DNA of 52,964 bases from an uncultured Erysipelotrichaceae bacterium (lineage in GTDB: Bacteria > Bacillota_I > Bacilli_A > RF39 > UBA660): NCBI GenBank assembly GCA_902786275.1, contig CADACC010000006.1, positions 1-52,964 of the forward strand, given 5' to 3'. The number at the start of each line of letters is the position of its first letter. Positions within the stretch are counted from its first letter, which is position 1. The notes beneath the pieces are model-generated. The model did not search any database. It had not been told where the DNA came from and saw only the letters and a list, made by a program, of their open reading frames with translations. Positions 19,309 through 27,585 of the stretch are shown here, one piece after another. Both the position numbers and the translations under genes were made by a program.

Positions 19309-20190
19309 TTATGTGTGTTTCAAGAATATCTTTTGTCGAATAATATTATAGATTCTATAGATAATACTTAAAGCAAACACAGTGATAATAGCTCCAGTAT
19401 ATACCTTGAAGATAAAGACCAAAATAAATGATATAAGACCTACTAAGATACTATAAATTGTGATTTCATTTGATATAGATGGGCTTGATTCATTTATCGG
19501 AGCTATAAAAATAAATGAAAAGAATGACGTACCATTTAAAAGTAATATCAAATTATTCAAATATGATTTTGTTATAAACATATAAATAAAAGAAAAAACT
19601 ATAAATGTTATTGATGAAATAATAAAAATATTCTTTTTATATGTTTTTATAAACGACAAAATTACATATGATATTAGTAACCAAAAGACACTTGATGTAT
19701 ATAAAAATGATGCTCCTCTTCCGAAAAATAAATCAAATAAAGTAAATTTGTACATATTAGTTATTTCCATAGGATTGAATATAATAGAATTATTAAATAT
19801 TTTATTTAAAATGATTAATATAGTGCATAAAAATGCTATGTTATTTATTTTTAAATGATTTGGAACTAAAGCAACTACAAACATCATACCTATACATATT
19901 GAAAAATATGCAATCATATTAAAATCGAATGGAGCTACTAAACCAGCTAAAACACCAAATTTTAAAAGTTCACTTTTTTTATTTTTAAATATAAGTCCTA
20001 TTAAATAACCTATTAAAATAGATATTAATGGATACATAGCTACTTTAAATACTTCAAATAGATTAATATACTTATTTGTATATAATAAATATCCATTTTT
20101 ATATATTCCATATATAAATAAAGGAGCTACTGCTAAATAGAAAAGATTTTCATTTCTTGTTTCTTTAGAAAATATATATGTTTGATTCAT
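19309..20190 (-). CDS. RnfD/NqrB-like membrane protein, diverged
   Basis: A 293-residue protein with about nine membrane segments. The C-terminal half resembles RnfD: NGTSFFSFIFIAPINESSPS corresponds to the LxGxxFFxxFFMATDxxTSP-type loop, followed by a helix with FKVYTGAIITVFALSI. The conserved SGAT-type flavin-attachment site is not visible; GRGASFLYTSS stands at a comparable place. In Rnf complexes RnfD carries covalent FMN within a sodium- or proton-pumping ferredoxin:NAD oxidoreductase. It follows the RnfC-like gene by 3 bases, but RnfA, B, E and G are not nearby. Assignment rests on the pair and on pattern similarity. Confidence 0.62.
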   Translation of the reverse strand: MNQTYIFSKETRNENLFYLAVAPLFIYGIYKNGYLLYTNKYINLFEVFKVAMYPLISILIGYLIGLIFKNKKSELLKFGVLAGLVAPFDFNMIAYFSICIGMMFVVALVPNHLKINNIAFLCTILIILNKIFNNSIIFNPMEITNMYKFTLFDLFFGRGASFLYTSSVFWLLISYVILSFIKTYKKNIFIISSITFIVFSFIYMFITKSYLNNLILLLNGTSFFSFIFIAPINESSPSISNEITIYSILVGLISFILVFIFKVYTGAIITVFALSIIYRIYNIIRQKIFLKHT

Positions 20191-20193
20191 AAA

Positions 20194-21312
20194 CTATCTA
20201 ATCCTTCCTATTTTAGATGGGCATATGTATGAACACATGTTACAGTCAATACATTTTCCAGGGAATGGTCTTCCTGATAATTTATATTTTTGAGGATTTA
20301 ATTTTTGGGGACAATATTTATTACATAGTCCACAGTTTATACATTCTCTTGGTTCTTCAAGATCCTTTTTTAATATTACTATTGAATTTATACTTGAATC
20401 TAAAACGTCGGTTGGTGTTATAATTTCTCCTTTTATTGCACTGTTTTTAAGGATTATATCTTCTGGTTTAAGTTTTATTTTACATTCTTGTAATAAATCA
20501 GATATTAAAACATTTAATTTAGTTGTAATTAAATAATCAGTTTTTAAACTATATGATGATATTAAAACTTCTTTTTCAATTATCTTTTTACCTCTTTTAA
20601 TTATTGTATACAAATAATATAAATCTGTAGGCGTTAGAACTAAAGCATTCTTTAGATTAAGTTTTCTTGTTATTAAAAGAGGATGTGAACACGGATATTT
20701 ATCGTGAGTTAAAGTAATATTAATATCAGGGTACATTCCAGATAAATTCGTTATATATTCAATATTTGCCTCATCAGTATCGCTTGCAATAATATATGGG
20801 TTTTTAATTTCAAATATTTGTGATAATGCATCAAACATTTCCATAATATCGCTATTATGAATATTAAATACAGATGAATATACTTTTTCAGCATCTTCGC
20901 AAACTACAAGTGATAAAACAAAATTATCAATTGAATCAAAATTATTTAAAAAATATTTAATATTATCTGAATATAGTTTTGAATTTGCATCATTAAGTAA
21001 GTCTAATACTTCTTTTTTAGATAGATTATTTATCTTCTTTCTTAATACTTTATTAGAATTAAATTTTTCTTTATAGTCATTTTGAATAACAAGATAATTA
21101 TTATTATCTAATTCTTTTGTGCCTAAAACTTTACCAGATACAGTTGAGTAAATATCATTTCCATTAATGTTGAATAAAACTTGTTCTTTTAATACTTTTG
21201 ATTTACCATCAATAAAGTATTTAACGGAATTATTAATTTTAAAATATAAGTATTCAGGTGAAAGATATTCTTTTTTTATAATTTTTTTAGGAATAAATTT
21301 GTCTTTTGCCAT
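20194..21312 (-). CDS. RnfC-like protein with two 4Fe-4S clusters
   Basis: The 372-residue protein follows RnfC: an N-terminal barrel-sandwich stretch (NGNDIYSTVSGKVLG), a middle region with KYPCSHPLLITRKL matching the KYPxGxExxLI element, and a C-terminal pair of complete cluster motifs CINCGLCNKYCP and CIDCNMCSYICP. The glycine-rich GLGGAGFPT loop that binds NADH/FMN in RnfC is missing; the corresponding place reads LNDANSKLYSDN. It is therefore probably an electron-transfer protein without the usual nucleotide site. No signal peptide. It is coupled to the RnfD-like gene and begins its own operon downstream of uvrC. RBS GAAGGTGA. Confidence 0.72.
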   Translation of the reverse strand: MAKDKFIPKKIIKKEYLSPEYLYFKINNSVKYFIDGKSKVLKEQVLFNINGNDIYSTVSGKVLGTKELDNNNYLVIQNDYKEKFNSNKVLRKKINNLSKKEVLDLLNDANSKLYSDNIKYFLNNFDSIDNFVLSLVVCEDAEKVYSSVFNIHNSDIMEMFDALSQIFEIKNPYIIASDTDEANIEYITNLSGMYPDINITLTHDKYPCSHPLLITRKLNLKNALVLTPTDLYYLYTIIKRGKKIIEKEVLISSYSLKTDYLITTKLNVLISDLLQECKIKLKPEDIILKNSAIKGEIITPTDVLDSSINSIVILKKDLEEPRECINCGLCNKYCPQKLNPQKYKLSGRPFPGKCIDCNMCSYICPSKIGRIR

Positions 21313-21362
21313 GTTACTTCACCTTCTAAATAATTATAACTTAAAAGGAAGAAAAAATAAAA

Positions 21363-23150
21363 TTATTTTTCTTCCTTATTGCTTCTAAGCGTTAAATATA
21401 AATTATTTGCAACTTCTTTTGGTAAAATACTTTCAAGTTCTTCAAGAGATGCTTCTTTTAATTTAACAGCGCTTCCAAATTTACTTAATAATTCTTTTTT
21501 TCTTTTAGGCCCAATTCCTTCAACTTCATCTAGATAACTGCTAATTAAGCCCTTACTTCTTATTTGCCTATGATATGTAATTGTAAATCTATGAACTTCA
21601 TCTTGCATAAAAGTTAAAAAGTTAAATAAATCACTGTTTTTTTCAATTGGTATTTCTTCCAATGTATCACCATCAATTAAAGCACTTGTTCTATGGTGAT
21701 TATCTTTCTTTAATCCACATAGTTTGATTTTATCATCTAAAGCAAGTGATGAAAGAACTTCCTTAGTAGCATTAATTTGAGTTAAACCTCCGTCTACTAA
21801 AATTAAATCAGTTAGATTCTCGCCATCAACTAAAGCATGATAGTATCTTCTATATATAACTTCTTTCATAACATGATAATCATCGTTTACATCTTTAGTT
21901 GATTTATATTTACGGTAAGCATTTTTTACTGGTTCTCCATTAATAAATACAACCATACCACTAACTGTAAATGTTCCAAACAAGTGAGCATTATCAAATA
22001 ATTCAATTCTACTTAAGTTTTTAATATTAAGAAGTTTACCTAATTCATTATTTACATCTTTAGTTCTTTTATTCTTGTTATCAATTAACTTGCTTTCTCT
22101 TTCAAAAAATATTTTAGCATTGTTACATGCCATATTAACAAGTTCTTTCTTTTTACCTTTTTCAGGTATAATAATATTCATATCATAAACATCTTCAAGA
22201 ACTTCTAAACCTTCAAATGGTTTATATATTAGTATCTCCTTAGGTATTTCATGGTTTTTATAAAACATACCAATATAGTTAAATAAATCTTCATCTAAAC
22301 TTGATACAATATCTATTATTTTATTATGAGATTCTAATAGTTTTCCATTTCTTATAAATAAAATATTTATTGATAAACTATTATTTGTATAATATACACC
22401 TATAATATCTCTATTTACATAATCATTTAAAACAATATATTGTTTTTCTGAAATAATATTAATGTATTCAAGTTCTTCCTTTAATTCTTTAGCTAATTCA
22501 AAGTTTAAATTATCTGAAGCTTGATTAATCTTTTCTTTAATTTTATTTACGATTACATCTGTATTACCTCTTAAAAATGATAAAACTTCAGATTCCATTA
22601 AATTTAACTTATTTTCATCAATATTTTTTTGACAATATCCTAAACATTCACCAATGTGATAGTATAAACACACTTTATTTGGCATACCATCGCACTTTTT
22701 AAATGGATATAATCTATTAAGAAGTTTAACTATTCTTCTTGCAGCATATGCGTTAGGATATGGGCCAAATAGATATTTTTTATCAGATTTTCTAGCATTT
22801 AGATATCTAGATACTTTTAGTTTTGGATATGGTTTGGAAATATATTCTATATATGGATATGATTTGTCATCTCGAAGTAGTATGTTATATTTTGGATCAT
22901 AATGTTTTATTAAATTAATTTCAGTTAAGAAAGCCTCAACCTCAGTATTTGTTACAATATACTCAAATGTATCAACTTCAGAAACCATTATTTTAGTTTT
23001 CCCGGTTACTCTACCATTAAAGTATGAATGAAGTCTTTTATTTAAATCTTTAGCTTTACCTACATAAATTACTACCCCATTTTTATTCTTCATTTGGTAT
23101 GATCCAGGTAAATGAGGTACTGATTTTAATAACTCTTTAATTTTATCCAT
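21363..23150 (-). CDS. uvrC: Excinuclease ABC subunit UvrC
   Basis: Makes both incisions in nucleotide excision repair. It has the N-terminal GIY-YIG domain (GSYQMKNKNGVVIYVGKAK, residues 15-95), a UVR motif (NFELAKELKEELEYI), the RNase H-like UvrC domain (IELFDNAHLFGTFTVSGMVVF; DLILVDGGLTQI) and a C-terminal helix-hairpin-helix (VEGIGPKRKKELLSKFGS). The 595-residue length is normal. ATG 23150 is selected because GGTGAT lies 4 bases upstream; the GTG 12 bases earlier is within that site. Confidence 0.97.
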   Translation of the reverse strand: MDKIKELLKSVPHLPGSYQMKNKNGVVIYVGKAKDLNKRLHSYFNGRVTGKTKIMVSEVDTFEYIVTNTEVEAFLTEINLIKHYDPKYNILLRDDKSYPYIEYISKPYPKLKVSRYLNARKSDKKYLFGPYPNAYAARRIVKLLNRLYPFKKCDGMPNKVCLYYHIGECLGYCQKNIDENKLNLMESEVLSFLRGNTDVIVNKIKEKINQASDNLNFELAKELKEELEYINIISEKQYIVLNDYVNRDIIGVYYTNNSLSINILFIRNGKLLESHNKIIDIVSSLDEDLFNYIGMFYKNHEIPKEILIYKPFEGLEVLEDVYDMNIIIPEKGKKKELVNMACNNAKIFFERESKLIDNKNKRTKDVNNELGKLLNIKNLSRIELFDNAHLFGTFTVSGMVVFINGEPVKNAYRKYKSTKDVNDDYHVMKEVIYRRYYHALVDGENLTDLILVDGGLTQINATKEVLSSLALDDKIKLCGLKKDNHHRTSALIDGDTLEEIPIEKNSDLFNFLTFMQDEVHRFTITYHRQIRSKGLISSYLDEVEGIGPKRKKELLSKFGSAVKLKEASLEELESILPKEVANNLYLTLRSNKEEK

Positions 23151-23233
23151 ATATATCACCACTTCAGTTAAAAGTATTATACTACAAATAAGCGATTTTA
23201 TTGTATAATTAATTTATCAAGTGTGGTGATTAT

Positions 23234-23581
23234 ATGAATCTAATAAAAGAATCATTGTATGAAATAAAAAAATCTAAATTTTATGCATATAATTATTTGG
23301 TAGATAATATTGATGAAATAAACAATATTTTAGATACTTTAAGAAAAGAACATAAAAAGGCTAGACATATTGTCTATGCATACAAAATAGATGGTGTTGA
23401 AAAGAAGTTTGATGATGGTGAACCTTCTGGCACTGCTGGAATGCCACTATATAATATAATTAATAAAAAGAACTTAAATCACACACTTATAGTAGTTGTT
23501 AGATACTTTGGTGGAATAAAACTTGGTGCTGGTGGTTTACTTAGAGCTTATAATCAAGCTGGATCTGATGTAACAAAATAA
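23234..23581 (+). CDS. Short YigZ/IMPACT-family protein (N-terminal domain only)
   Basis: The 115-residue protein contains the IMPACT domain: SKFYAYNYLVDN, the KARHIVYAYKI and FDDGEPSGTAGMP signatures and YFGGIKLGAGGLLRAYNQA. YigZ proteins are normally about 200-215 residues with a C-terminal DUF1949 domain; here the stop falls at the end of the IMPACT domain and is followed at once by a terminator. The second domain is missing rather than frameshifted, because no coding remnant lies between the stop and the terminator. The YigZ role is still uncertain; IMPACT in eukaryotes regulates Gcn2 signalling. RBS GTGGTGAT. Confidence 0.85.
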   Translation: MNLIKESLYEIKKSKFYAYNYLVDNIDEINNILDTLRKEHKKARHIVYAYKIDGVEKKFDDGEPSGTAGMPLYNIINKKNLNHTLIVVVRYFGGIKLGAGGLLRAYNQAGSDVTK

Positions 23582-23605
23582 AAAACACTTATAAAGTGTT
23601 TTTTT
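23581..23605. terminator. Bidirectional terminator between yigZ and trxA
   Basis: Arms 23581-23590 and 23594-23603 (AAAAACACTT/AAGTGTTTTT) with a three-base loop, placed exactly between convergent genes. Confidence 0.8.
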
Positions 23606-23891
23606 ATTTGAATTCATTTTCAAGTTCTTCTTTATTTCTTAAACCTATTATTTTCTTTACTTCTTTTCCATCAGTAAATTTAATAAGTGTTGGAATAGAC
23701 ATTACGCCAAATTCTCTTGCAATATCAGGAAATTCATCAACGTTAATTTTTAAAACATCAAATGAATCTATTTCTTCTAAAATGCTCCCAACCATCTTAC
23801 AAGGTCCACACCAATCAGCATAAAAATCAACAACAATGTTTCCTTTAATTTCTTTTTCAAAATCTTCTTGTTTTTCTAAATGTTTAATCAT
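23604..23891 (-). CDS. trxA: Thioredoxin
   Basis: Small cytoplasmic disulfide reductase. The 95-residue protein has the classic WCGPCK active site in DFYADWCGPCKMVG, the conserved cis-Pro in MSIPTLIKF, and the usual thioredoxin fold order with Asp in VDFYADW. No signal peptide, so it is cytosolic. Its ATG overlaps the stop codon of the upstream CvpA-like gene by 8 bases (the frames share the TATGATTAA region). It ends in a terminator shared with yigZ. Confidence 0.95.
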   Translation of the reverse strand: MIKHLEKQEDFEKEIKGNIVVDFYADWCGPCKMVGSILEEIDSFDVLKINVDEFPDIAREFGVMSIPTLIKFTDGKEVKKIIGLRNKEELENEFK

Positions 23892-24591
23892 ATCTAATTA
23901 AATCCTTTCTATTAATTCCTTTTAATTTTCCAATCATTATAAGTTCTTCAACTTCTTTTTTAGAAACTACTTCATATTTTATTAATGTATTTGTTACATC
24001 AATGTTACACTTGTTTTTATCTTCATCATCATGACAAGTTTTAACAACATCATTAATCTCTTCATATGCCAAATAATTTCTACTTGTTTCTTTTGAAAAT
24101 AAAACTGTTCTTTCCATTATTATTTTTGATATAAATGAATTATATACATATTTTCTTGTTGTATTTACATTTAGAAGCATAAATAACATTACAAAGGTTA
24201 TAACAAGAGCATTTATAGCACCCACTATAATACTTAATATTTTTGACGGAATAGTTAAAACAATTGTTTTATCAATTAATTTTTGAAGTATTCCTGTTAT
24301 ATTTAATAGTATTGCTAAAAAACCAAATAAGAACATAAATATTATAATAAACGCAATTCCTTCATATATAAGGATATTTAATGATGATATACCTTTGTAT
24401 ACTCCCTTAAATGTAAAAAATGGACATGTTTTTAAAAGAATTCCAGCAAGTTCACTTCGAAATATAAATGAAATAAACATAATTAAAGTTATACCTATTA
24501 AGGAAATAATACCTTTTAAAAATCCTTTTTTGAATCCAGCATACATGCCAAGAATAAATATTAAAATGATTATAATATCTAGCACATTCAT
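23884..24591 (-). CDS. CvpA-family membrane protein
   Basis: The 235-residue protein shows the CvpA family start (NVLDIIIILIFILGMYAGFKKGFLKGI) with four predicted membrane helices in the first 150 residues, followed by a soluble Lys/Glu-rich tail of about 80 residues containing two Cys (KTCHDDEDKNKC). CvpA was named for colicin V production; in Firmicutes homologues are membrane proteins of unclear role in envelope or stress responses. It is co-transcribed with trxA through an 8-base overlap. The family is recognised but no specific function can be assigned. Confidence 0.8.
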   Translation of the reverse strand: MNVLDIIIILIFILGMYAGFKKGFLKGIISLIGITLIMFISFIFRSELAGILLKTCPFFTFKGVYKGISSLNILIYEGIAFIIIFMFLFGFLAILLNITGILQKLIDKTIVLTIPSKILSIIVGAINALVITFVMLFMLLNVNTTRKYVYNSFISKIIMERTVLFSKETSRNYLAYEEINDVVKTCHDDEDKNKCNIDVTNTLIKYEVVSKKEVEELIMIGKLKGINRKDLIRYD

Positions 24592-24684
24592 ATAATACCT
24601 CTTCTATATTTTTATTATAGTATAATATAAGTGAAAAAAGAAGAAAAATATGTTAAAATTATTTTATTGAAGGGATGTATTATA

Positions 24685-25620
24685 ATGACAATAGTCTTCA
24701 AATTAAGTGATAATTTAAAACCTAAAGTAATAGCTCATTACGAGGATATGTTTAAAGAAAAAACTCCTCCATATGCTATATTTCAAGCACAAGAATTAGA
24801 TGGAACTGTAATTACTTTATATGAATCAGGTAAAATAATGTTTCAAGGTATTTCAGCTGATATAGAGGCTAATTTATGGATTGATATGGAAAGACATCTT
24901 AACAATCGCATTATAGATATTACAACTGGTAAAGATAAAAATAAAAACGATAATAAAAAAGAAGATGTTAAACCAATTACTAATAAGGCTGCCATTGGAT
25001 CTGATGAAGTTGGAACTGGAGATTTTTTTGGACCTATTGTTGTTACTGCATCATTTGTATCAAAAGAAGATCAACAATTTTTAATAGATTTAGGAGTAAA
25101 AGACTCTAAAAAAATAACAGATGAAACAATTATTAAAATAGCTCCAAAAATTATTGAAAGAATACCTCACTCTACTTTAATATTTGATAATGAATCATAT
25201 AACAAATTTCATACTGATGATATTAATATGAATAAAATAAAAGCGATACTTCATAATAAAGTGCTCTTAAACTTAATCAAAAAAGAATATCCATATGAAG
25301 AAATTATTATAGATCAGTTTGTTAATCCAAAAAAATATTATGAATATATAAAAGATGCCAAAGAAATTGTTAAAAATATTACTTTCTTTACTAAGGCAGA
25401 AGATAAATACTTATGCGTTGCGGCATCAAGCATTATAAGTCGTTATGTATTTTTAAAGAAAATGGATGAATTATCAAAAGAAATTGGTATGGAAATACCA
25501 AAAGGTGCTGGAACTATCGTTGATGAAGTTGCACAAAAAATAATTGATAAATATGGTTTTGAAAAGTTAAATACTATTGCAAAACTAAATTTTAAAAATA
25601 CTGATAAATTAAAAAAGTAA
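24685..25620 (+). CDS. rnhC: Ribonuclease HIII
   Basis: Degrades the RNA strand of RNA:DNA hybrids. The protein has the RNase HIII N-terminal substrate-binding domain (residues 1-85; IVFKLSDNLKP, then IMFQGISADIEA) and a type II RNase H core with GSDEVGTGDFFGPIVVTA, where the catalytic Asp-Glu lie, and later KAEDKYLCVAASSIISR. Length from ATG 24685 is 311 residues, right for the family. A GTG at 24631 would place the start almost at the likely -10 element (TATAAT, 24621-24626), so it was rejected. Confidence 0.95.
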   Translation: MTIVFKLSDNLKPKVIAHYEDMFKEKTPPYAIFQAQELDGTVITLYESGKIMFQGISADIEANLWIDMERHLNNRIIDITTGKDKNKNDNKKEDVKPITNKAAIGSDEVGTGDFFGPIVVTASFVSKEDQQFLIDLGVKDSKKITDETIIKIAPKIIERIPHSTLIFDNESYNKFHTDDINMNKIKAILHNKVLLNLIKKEYPYEEIIIDQFVNPKKYYEYIKDAKEIVKNITFFTKAEDKYLCVAASSIISRYVFLKKMDELSKEIGMEIPKGAGTIVDEVAQKIIDKYGFEKLNTIAKLNFKNTDKLKK

Positions 25621-25639
25621 TCATTTGATTACTTTTTTT
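25612..25639. terminator. Bidirectional terminator between rnhC and holA
   Basis: Arms 25612-25623 and 25626-25637 (AAAAAGTAATCA/TGATTACTTTTT), flanked by A and T runs, at the stop codons of both convergent genes. Confidence 0.85.
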
Positions 25640-26561
25640 ATATACAAAATAAATTTATTAAATAATAACCCAAATTTTCTTTATTAAATTTAAATTCTTT
25701 AATTCCCATATCAATATTTGAAAGTTCAACTAATAGATTTAGAAACTCTTCTTCAGTTCTAATATTTGCCTTTTTAGATAACTTATTATATGAAAAATCT
25801 TTTATATTAAATATAGTTAATACCTCATTTAATTTATTTGAATCTTTTCTATAATGTTTAATTAAGTATGTTACCCTTACATTCCACGCAAGAAGTGCTA
25901 CTAAAGAGGAAATATCAATATTAAGAATTTTCATATTATTAACGCATTTAAGAGCTTCTTTTTCATTCATATCCATTAATGCATCAATAAATCTATTATT
26001 ATTACCATCAGGTGTTAAGGATACTAAGTTAAACGCTAATTCATCTGATATATTATCTTTACCAAGTATTAGGAGTTTATCAATTTCACTTAGCATTATG
26101 TCATAGTCATTTAAACATGATTCAGCTATATAATTTAGTGCTTTTTCTGATATGTGTGATCCATGTTTTTTTATATATTCTTTTACATCATTTTGAATAT
26201 TAAACTTATTTTTACTTATACTTTCATAAATTTTATAATCTTTAAAAATCTTTGAATAATATATGTTTTTCTTATCTACTTTTTTTGTGATAAAAACAAC
26301 CTTAGTTATTTCAGACGGATGATCAAAGTAATTTGTTAAGGATTCATCTTCGAATCCTTTATCAAATATTTTATCGGCATTTTCAACAACAACATATTTT
26401 TCATCATCAAATAATGAAACCGATGAAAATTCATATAATATGTCATCTATAGATGAATCATTTAAATCTATTTTTACAACATTAGAAAAATCACCGTAAA
26501 TCTTATTTAAGGTGTCTTTTATAAAATAATAACTATCTGAAATAATTAAATTTATTTTCAT
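25638..26561 (-). CDS. holA: DNA polymerase III delta subunit HolA
   Basis: Clamp-loader subunit that opens the beta clamp. The 307-residue protein begins MKINLIISDSYYFIKDTL, has the AAA+-like N-terminal part with VVVENADKIFDKG, and the C-terminal helical domain with the AWNVRVTYLIKHYRKD pattern typical of delta (VLxWxxRxLYxxK). Walker residues are absent, as is normal for delta. In Firmicutes, holA is usually followed by rpsT; here the flanking gene is unrelated and rpsT is not in the window. Confidence 0.93.
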   Translation of the reverse strand: MKINLIISDSYYFIKDTLNKIYGDFSNVVKIDLNDSSIDDILYEFSSVSLFDDEKYVVVENADKIFDKGFEDESLTNYFDHPSEITKVVFITKKVDKKNIYYSKIFKDYKIYESISKNKFNIQNDVKEYIKKHGSHISEKALNYIAESCLNDYDIMLSEIDKLLILGKDNISDELAFNLVSLTPDGNNNRFIDALMDMNEKEALKCVNNMKILNIDISSLVALLAWNVRVTYLIKHYRKDSNKLNEVLTIFNIKDFSYNKLSKKANIRTEEEFLNLLVELSNIDMGIKEFKFNKENLGYYLINLFCI

Positions 26562-26595
26562 AATTCATCCTCAAGTAAATTATAACATATAAATA

Positions 26596-26626
26596 AAAAT
26601 AAAGACTACTAATTAGTCTTTATTTT
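26596..26626 (-). terminator. Terminator upstream of holA
   Basis: Arms 26596-26608 and 26614-26626 (AAAATAAAGACTA/TAGTCTTTATTTT), a 13-base perfect stem with 5-base loop, closing the 86-residue unknown gene. Confidence 0.75.
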
Positions 26627-26675
26627 CTTTGATTTTCTAATTCTTTAATTTCTTTTGCTAAAAAACAAAATATCA

Positions 26676-26936
26676 TTATTTTCTACCAGTTCCGCTTAGG
26701 TGTGCCCTGTCCATTAAATCATATAATAATTCATGGGATTCATTATCAAGATTAGTTGTATCCTGACTATTTCTGATTTTTTGCATTGTTTCTAAATAAT
26801 TAGCTTCCCAACGCGAAATGTATTTTTGAGCATCTTCCTCACTAAGAGATGGAACTAATTCTATTAATCTACTAACGTTACCATTTTGTAGTGCTTCTCT
26901 GATAGAATTTTTATACATGTAATCAACTTCATCCAT
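26676..26936 (-). CDS. Hypothetical protein, 86 residues
   Basis: Not recognised. A soluble, mainly helical protein with a SLSEEDAQKYISRWEANYLETMQKI segment and a basic, Gly-rich end (HLSGTGRK). The strong RBS AAAGGAGGG before the ATG and a terminator after it indicate that it is expressed. It lies downstream of the comEC remnant (26981-27133), and so forms part of the rearranged segment between comEC and holA. No signal peptide or membrane helix. It could be an accessory cargo gene like its neighbour at 27187. Confidence 0.65.
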   Translation of the reverse strand: MDEVDYMYKNSIREALQNGNVSRLIELVPSLSEEDAQKYISRWEANYLETMQKIRNSQDTTNLDNESHELLYDLMDRAHLSGTGRK

Positions 26937-26980
26937 TATTATTTTCCCTCCTTTTATTATTATATCATAATTAATAATAT

Positions 26981-27133
26981 TTAGTTTCTATATAATCTTA
27001 CATTTAATTTACTATTTTCAATTGCAAATATTACGCTTCCATCTTAATCTGTTCTATAAATCTTACTATTTTTTAAAACATCTAATACTTCTTTATTTGG
27101 ATGACCATACCTGTTATTCTTGCCAACTGGTAC
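26981..27133 (-). pseudogene. Decayed second copy of the comEC 3' end
   Basis: The minus-strand frame reads VPVGKNNRYGHPNKEVL, then KIYRTD-stop-DGS and ends IENSKLNVRLYRN. This aligns with the last 50 or so residues of intact comEC (ISVGKNNRYGHPNKEVL, KIYRTDQDGS). Gln of comEC is TAA here (27044-27046). Nothing upstream continues the gene. Codons differ at many third positions, so it is not a recent duplicate of the neighbouring comEC. Confidence 0.88.
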
Positions 27134-27149
27134 CATGTAGTTAATACAT

Positions 27150-27178
27150 ATAAAAAGAACTATCATTTGAAAGTTCTT
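27150..27178 (-). terminator. Terminator after the 124-residue unknown gene
   Basis: Arms 27155-27161 and 27172-27178 (AAGAACT/AGTTCTT), followed on the minus strand by TTTTTA. It separates that gene from the comEC remnant. Confidence 0.6.
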
Positions 27179-27186
27179 ATCTTGTT

Positions 27187-27561
27187 TTATTTTTTAAGTA
27201 AAATATCAGCAATGTCTTCTAATGGAGAAATTCCGTAAATATATCCTAGATTTCTTTTCCAAATTTCTGCTCCGTCACTATATTTCACAAATTCCCATGC
27301 TTCTCCATCATCTGCATCAACTGTTGTATCATCATTTTTTACTAATTCTATATTATTAATTATGCTATCAAACTCATCTTTGATAAGTTCAAAATTTAAT
27401 GTGTTTGTGTTATTTTCAGGCAAATTATATAAAACAGTATAATCAACTGACATATCATCATATATAGTCCATTTTTTTTCTTTCCAAGTTCCTGGACCAA
27501 TTAGACCCCAATTAAGATTTCTTATTTTCAAAACAATATTTTTCAAAATTATCAACTCCAT
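27187..27561 (-). CDS. Hypothetical small acidic protein, possibly an immunity-type cargo protein
   Basis: Not recognised with certainty. The 124-residue soluble protein is acidic in the middle (DDTTVDADDGEAWEFVKYSD) and Trp-rich, a composition seen in small immunity proteins; this similarity is only of style. It has no signal peptide. It lies between intact comEC and a diverged comEC 3'-end remnant, and has its own terminator, as if it arrived as a cassette. The ATG at 27561 has no clear RBS; a TTG at 27546 has GGAG about 9 bases upstream and may be the true start. Confidence 0.6.
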   Translation of the reverse strand: MELIILKNIVLKIRNLNWGLIGPGTWKEKKWTIYDDMSVDYTVLYNLPENNTNTLNFELIKDEFDSIINNIELVKNDDTTVDADDGEAWEFVKYSDGAEIWKRNLGYIYGISPLEDIADILLKK

Positions 27562-27585
27562 ATTAATTATATCATAAAATTATTT

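Noticed and set aside
24631-24684. Upstream GTG start for rnhC
   Set aside because: It would start almost at the likely -10 box and adds residues not found in RNase HIII.
26620-26676. 18-residue open frame coupled (TAATG) to the 86-residue unknown gene
   Set aside because: Too short to support; its end overlaps the terminator stem and it may be chance.
26676-26936. rpsT, expected beside holA
   Set aside because: The sequence is acidic and lacks the Lys/Arg-rich S20 pattern.
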